Below, piece by piece: positions 40,981 to 43,556 of a stretch of 43,556 nucleotides of DNA; the first letter of the stretch is position 1; every line of letters starts with the position of its first letter. The notes beneath the pieces were generated by a model. The model was not told the DNA's origin. It was given only the letters and a program-made list of their open reading frames with translations, and ran no database searches. The position numbers and the translations under genes were made by a program. Source of the stretch: an uncultured Planctomycetia bacterium (GTDB lineage Bacteria; Planctomycetota; Phycisphaerae; FEN-1346; JAACEH01); the NCBI GenBank assembly GCA_903929765.1, contig CAIYVX010000110.1:1-43556 (forward strand). The letters run 5' to 3'.

Positions 40981-43440
40981 ATGACGAGTGTTTTGGAATT
41001 TCTTCTGGGTGTGAACCGGATTCACCTGAGCGAGGGCGGGCGGATCGTTCTGACCCTGCTGTCGGCGTGGCCGGCGTGGGCGACGTTCCTGGCGTTGGTG
41101 GCCGGGGCGGCGTTTGTGGTCATGATTTATCTGCGTGAGAGCGCGGAGACGCCGCGAGCGATGCGCGGGTTTTTGATGTTCCTGCGGTTCGGGTTGATCG
41201 CCCTGGCGATTCTGATGCTCCAGGAACCGGCTTTGAAGCTGGAGCGGAACGACGTGATCCGGTCGACGGTAGTGGTGCTGGTGGACGACACGGCGAGCAT
41301 GACGATCCGCGACACGGCGAAGACGGAGGCGGAGAAGAAGGCGGAAGAGGAGGCCCTGCGGCGGAGCGGGGTGGAGCCGGGCAAGGCCGGTGCGGCGTCG
41401 CGGTGGGAGTTGGCCCGGGCGGCGCTGGCGGTGGACAAGGCGGCGGGCCTGCGGCGGTTGGCTGGTGAACAACGGATATTCCTATATACGATTGACGACG
41501 GGCCGCACCTGGTGCAGCGGATCGATTCGCCGGAGCAGGTGGATGCGGCGCTGGCGGCATTGGCGGCGCGGCCGGTGACGGCGAATCGGACGGCGCCGAC
41601 GCGGTCGATGGAGGCGGTGCTGGAGGAATTGGCCGGGCAGACGGTGACTGGTCTGGTGCTGCTCTCCGACGGTCGGGCGACGGTGGCGGCGGACACGAAG
41701 AAGCTGGAGGAAGTGGCCCGGGCGCGGGACATTCCGTTCTTTGCGCTGGGCCTGGGGAGTACGGAGCCGCCGAAGGATCTGGAAATTCGGCGGGCGTCGG
41801 CGGAAGGCCGGGCGTTCATCAATGAGGAATTGCCGGTGGCCGTGGAGTTGGCGAACACGGGGTACGCCGGACGGACGGTGAAGCTGTCGGTGACGGTGCG
41901 GAAGATGGGTGCGGCCGGGTGGGAAGATCATCCGGAACTGACGGTGGCCAAAGACGTGGTGCTGAAAGAGGCGGGGCTGAAGCAGAGCGAGGAGTTGCGG
42001 TACAAGCCGCTGGAGGCGGGGAAGTATGAGTTGACGGCGCGGGTGGAGGAGCAGGAAGGGCAGTTCGACACGGCGCACAACGTCAGCCTGCCGCTCGAGG
42101 TTCAGGTGATGGACCGGAAGGTGAAGGTGCTGTACGTCGAGGACCAGCCGCGGTGGGAATATAGATATCTGATGACGGTGCTGTCGCGCGATCCGACGGT
42201 GCTGGTGAGCGTGATTCTGGAGAGCGCGGACGTGCTGTTCGCGCCGGAAGGAAACCTGCCGATCAAGCAGTTCCCGGCGACGCGGGCGGAACTGATGGCC
42301 TACGACGTGCTGATCATCGGGGACGTGGACCGGCGGGCCTTCAGCGTGGACCAGCTTGGCTGGATCGACGAGTTTGTGCGCGTGAAGGGCGGGGGTCTGA
42401 TCTTTATCGCGGGCGACCGACTGTTCGATCCGAACGGTTACGGGGAGACGAAGCTGGCGGCGCTGGTGCCGGTGGAGATGGGCGACGAGCAGTTGACGGG
42501 GGCGGTGCCGGCGTCGTTTACGCCGGAGATGACGCTGGAGGGGACGGTTTCGCCGATCCTGCGGTTCGAGAAGGACATGACGGAGAATCGGCAGGCCTGG
42601 GCGAATCTGCCGGGGTTTTACTGGTATTACCGGGCCAAGGGGGCCAAGCCGGGGGCCCAGGTGCTGCTGGTGCATCCGACGGACCGGAGCACATATAATA
42701 GTGAGAAGATTCCGCTGATGGTGATTCAGCGGGTGGGGGCGGGGCAGGTGTTTTTCTCGGCCTCGGACGAGACCTGGCGGTGGCGGTGGTACACGGGGCG
42801 GAAATATTTGAATGCGTTCTGGATCCAACTGGTGCGGCACATGGCCCTGCCGCAGGAACTGGCGACGCTGGAGACGGGCAGTTCGCGCTACACGCTGGGC
42901 GAGCGGGCGAAGATTCAGTTGCGTGCGGCGGACCCGGCCACGGTGGGAGCGGACGTGACCAAGGTCAAGGCGGTTGTGCGTTTGGAGGTGGAGAACGGCA
43001 GGGCAGAGACGAGCTCTGCCCCTACGAACGGCAACGGCAGAGAGGATACAATAACGCTGGACCGGACGAATCCGAAACTGGCGGTGTTCGAGGGCGAGTT
43101 CGTGCCGGAAGGGGCGGGGAAGTACACGGTGACGAGCGAGCTGGCAACGACGAAGGAGCCGGTGACGGCGAAGACGAGTTTCGTGGTGGCCCCGAGCCGG
43201 GAGGAGTTCCTGGCGCCGACGCGGGACGAGGATTATCTGGTGAAAATAGCGGCGCTGGGCGGTGGGAAAAGCCTGGGCCTCTTGGACTTCAATAAGCAGG
43301 CGGGGCAGATGAGAAATAAGAGCCGCACGGTGCCGAATGATTTGACGGACGAGATTTGGGATTCGCCGCTGGCGATGGGTTTGTTTATGATGATGATTGT
43401 GGCGGAGTGGATTCTTCGCAAAAAATACAGGATGCTGTAA
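40981..43440 (+). CDS. Membrane-anchored VWA protein with glutamine-amidotransferase-like domain
   Basis: A protein of 819 residues from ATG 40981; GAAGAATT gives only a weak ribosome site. Two membrane helices lie at about 33-52 (ATFLALVAGAAFVVMIYL) and 63-80. The VWA domain has the MIDAS VDDTASM and LVLLSDGRAT. A CARDB-like domain spans about 265-370. The amidotransferase-like domain is at about 385-560 (VKVLYVEDQPRWEYRYL; LIIGDVDRRAFSVDQLGWID; GGGLIFIAGD), without an obvious catalytic cysteine. A C-terminal helix is at about 800-812 (MGLFMMMIVAEWIL). An inserted repeat adds residues about 674-688. It is the last gene of the MoxR cluster in the window and likely works with the BatA-like protein. 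Confidence 0.87.
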   Translation: MTSVLEFLLGVNRIHLSEGGRIVLTLLSAWPAWATFLALVAGAAFVVMIYLRESAETPRAMRGFLMFLRFGLIALAILMLQEPALKLERNDVIRSTVVVLVDDTASMTIRDTAKTEAEKKAEEEALRRSGVEPGKAGAASRWELARAALAVDKAAGLRRLAGEQRIFLYTIDDGPHLVQRIDSPEQVDAALAALAARPVTANRTAPTRSMEAVLEELAGQTVTGLVLLSDGRATVAADTKKLEEVARARDIPFFALGLGSTEPPKDLEIRRASAEGRAFINEELPVAVELANTGYAGRTVKLSVTVRKMGAAGWEDHPELTVAKDVVLKEAGLKQSEELRYKPLEAGKYELTARVEEQEGQFDTAHNVSLPLEVQVMDRKVKVLYVEDQPRWEYRYLMTVLSRDPTVLVSVILESADVLFAPEGNLPIKQFPATRAELMAYDVLIIGDVDRRAFSVDQLGWIDEFVRVKGGGLIFIAGDRLFDPNGYGETKLAALVPVEMGDEQLTGAVPASFTPEMTLEGTVSPILRFEKDMTENRQAWANLPGFYWYYRAKGAKPGAQVLLVHPTDRSTYNSEKIPLMVIQRVGAGQVFFSASDETWRWRWYTGRKYLNAFWIQLVRHMALPQELATLETGSSRYTLGERAKIQLRAADPATVGADVTKVKAVVRLEVENGRAETSSAPTNGNGREDTITLDRTNPKLAVFEGEFVPEGAGKYTVTSELATTKEPVTAKTSFVVAPSREEFLAPTRDEDYLVKIAALGGGKSLGLLDFNKQAGQMRNKSRTVPNDLTDEIWDSPLAMGLFMMMIVAEWILRKKYRML
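43001..43025 (-). repeat. REP-like element inserted in frame in the VWA gene
   Basis: GGGCAGAGACGAGCTCTGCCC (43001-43021) with CTAC (43022-43025), followed by GAACGGCAAC exactly as after the intergenic copy at 28770-28794. The encoded residues are RAETSSAPTNGNG. Confidence 0.75.
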
Positions 43441-43556
43441 TGAGATGAATTAAAAATTAAAAATGTAAAATTAAAAATTAAAAGGAACGGCAACAAAAGA
43501 AGAAGCAGCGGCCCGGCGAGCGAGATGTGAGCAACAGGTGCACCCTCACCCGGCCC
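43441..43556. repeat. Repeat cassette at the right edge
   Basis: AATTAAAAATTAAAAATGTA-type sequence at 43447-43483, an AAGAAGAAGCAGC linker and the start of a CACCCTCACCCGGCCC hairpin cut by the window end. No gene. Confidence 0.6.

Overview
The window is high-GC bacterial DNA. It looks like a member of the PVC group (Planctomycetota, Verrucomicrobiota or Lentisphaerota). The pointers are a Rhodopirellula/Verrucomicrobium-type small sigma factor coupled to a FecR-like membrane protein, a very large secreted beta-strand-repeat protein, a TPR plus PQQ-propeller giant protein behind a second ECF sigma/anti-sigma pair, and a MoxR/DUF58/BatA/VWA cluster. No rRNA, tRNA or CRISPR array was recognised, so the phylum is an inference.

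Layout. 1-6.4 kb (minus): sigma factor, FecR-like protein and a giant exported repeat protein that runs off the left edge. 6.9-12.9 kb: a small defence island with an MmeI-like one-polypeptide restriction-modification enzyme, an XRE/S24 repressor with candidate operators, a small ORF, and a tail-to-tail DNA methyltransferase/putative endonuclease pair. 12.9-16.4 kb (minus): three consecutive HtrA-like genes, of which only the first keeps the catalytic triad. 16.7-19.5 kb (plus): tatC and a YifB/ComM-type ATPase. 19.5-21.2 kb: a gene-free stretch full of hairpins. 21.2-24.8 kb (minus): MBL-fold hydrolase and topA. 25-28.6 kb: HEAT-repeat membrane protein, FabZ-like dehydratase, lipoprotein and a frameshifted mutM. 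29-36.1 kb (plus): ECF sigma, zinc-binding anti-sigma/TPR protein and PQQ-propeller protein. 36.5-43.4 kb (plus): MoxR ATPase, DUF58, BatA-like and VWA/amidotransferase-fold membrane proteins.

Two large-scale signals stand out. First, strand composition flips: the plus strand is C-rich on the left and G-rich on the right whichever strand is coding, and most genes point away from about 21-26 kb, as expected around a replication origin. Second, nearly every intergenic space carries short palindromes of many families. Three families have a GTAG tetranucleotide at the 5' foot of the hairpin, the hallmark of REP elements moved by RAYT (TnpA-REP) transposases. Their orientation flips in the same interval. 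Several palindromes sit in frame inside genes.
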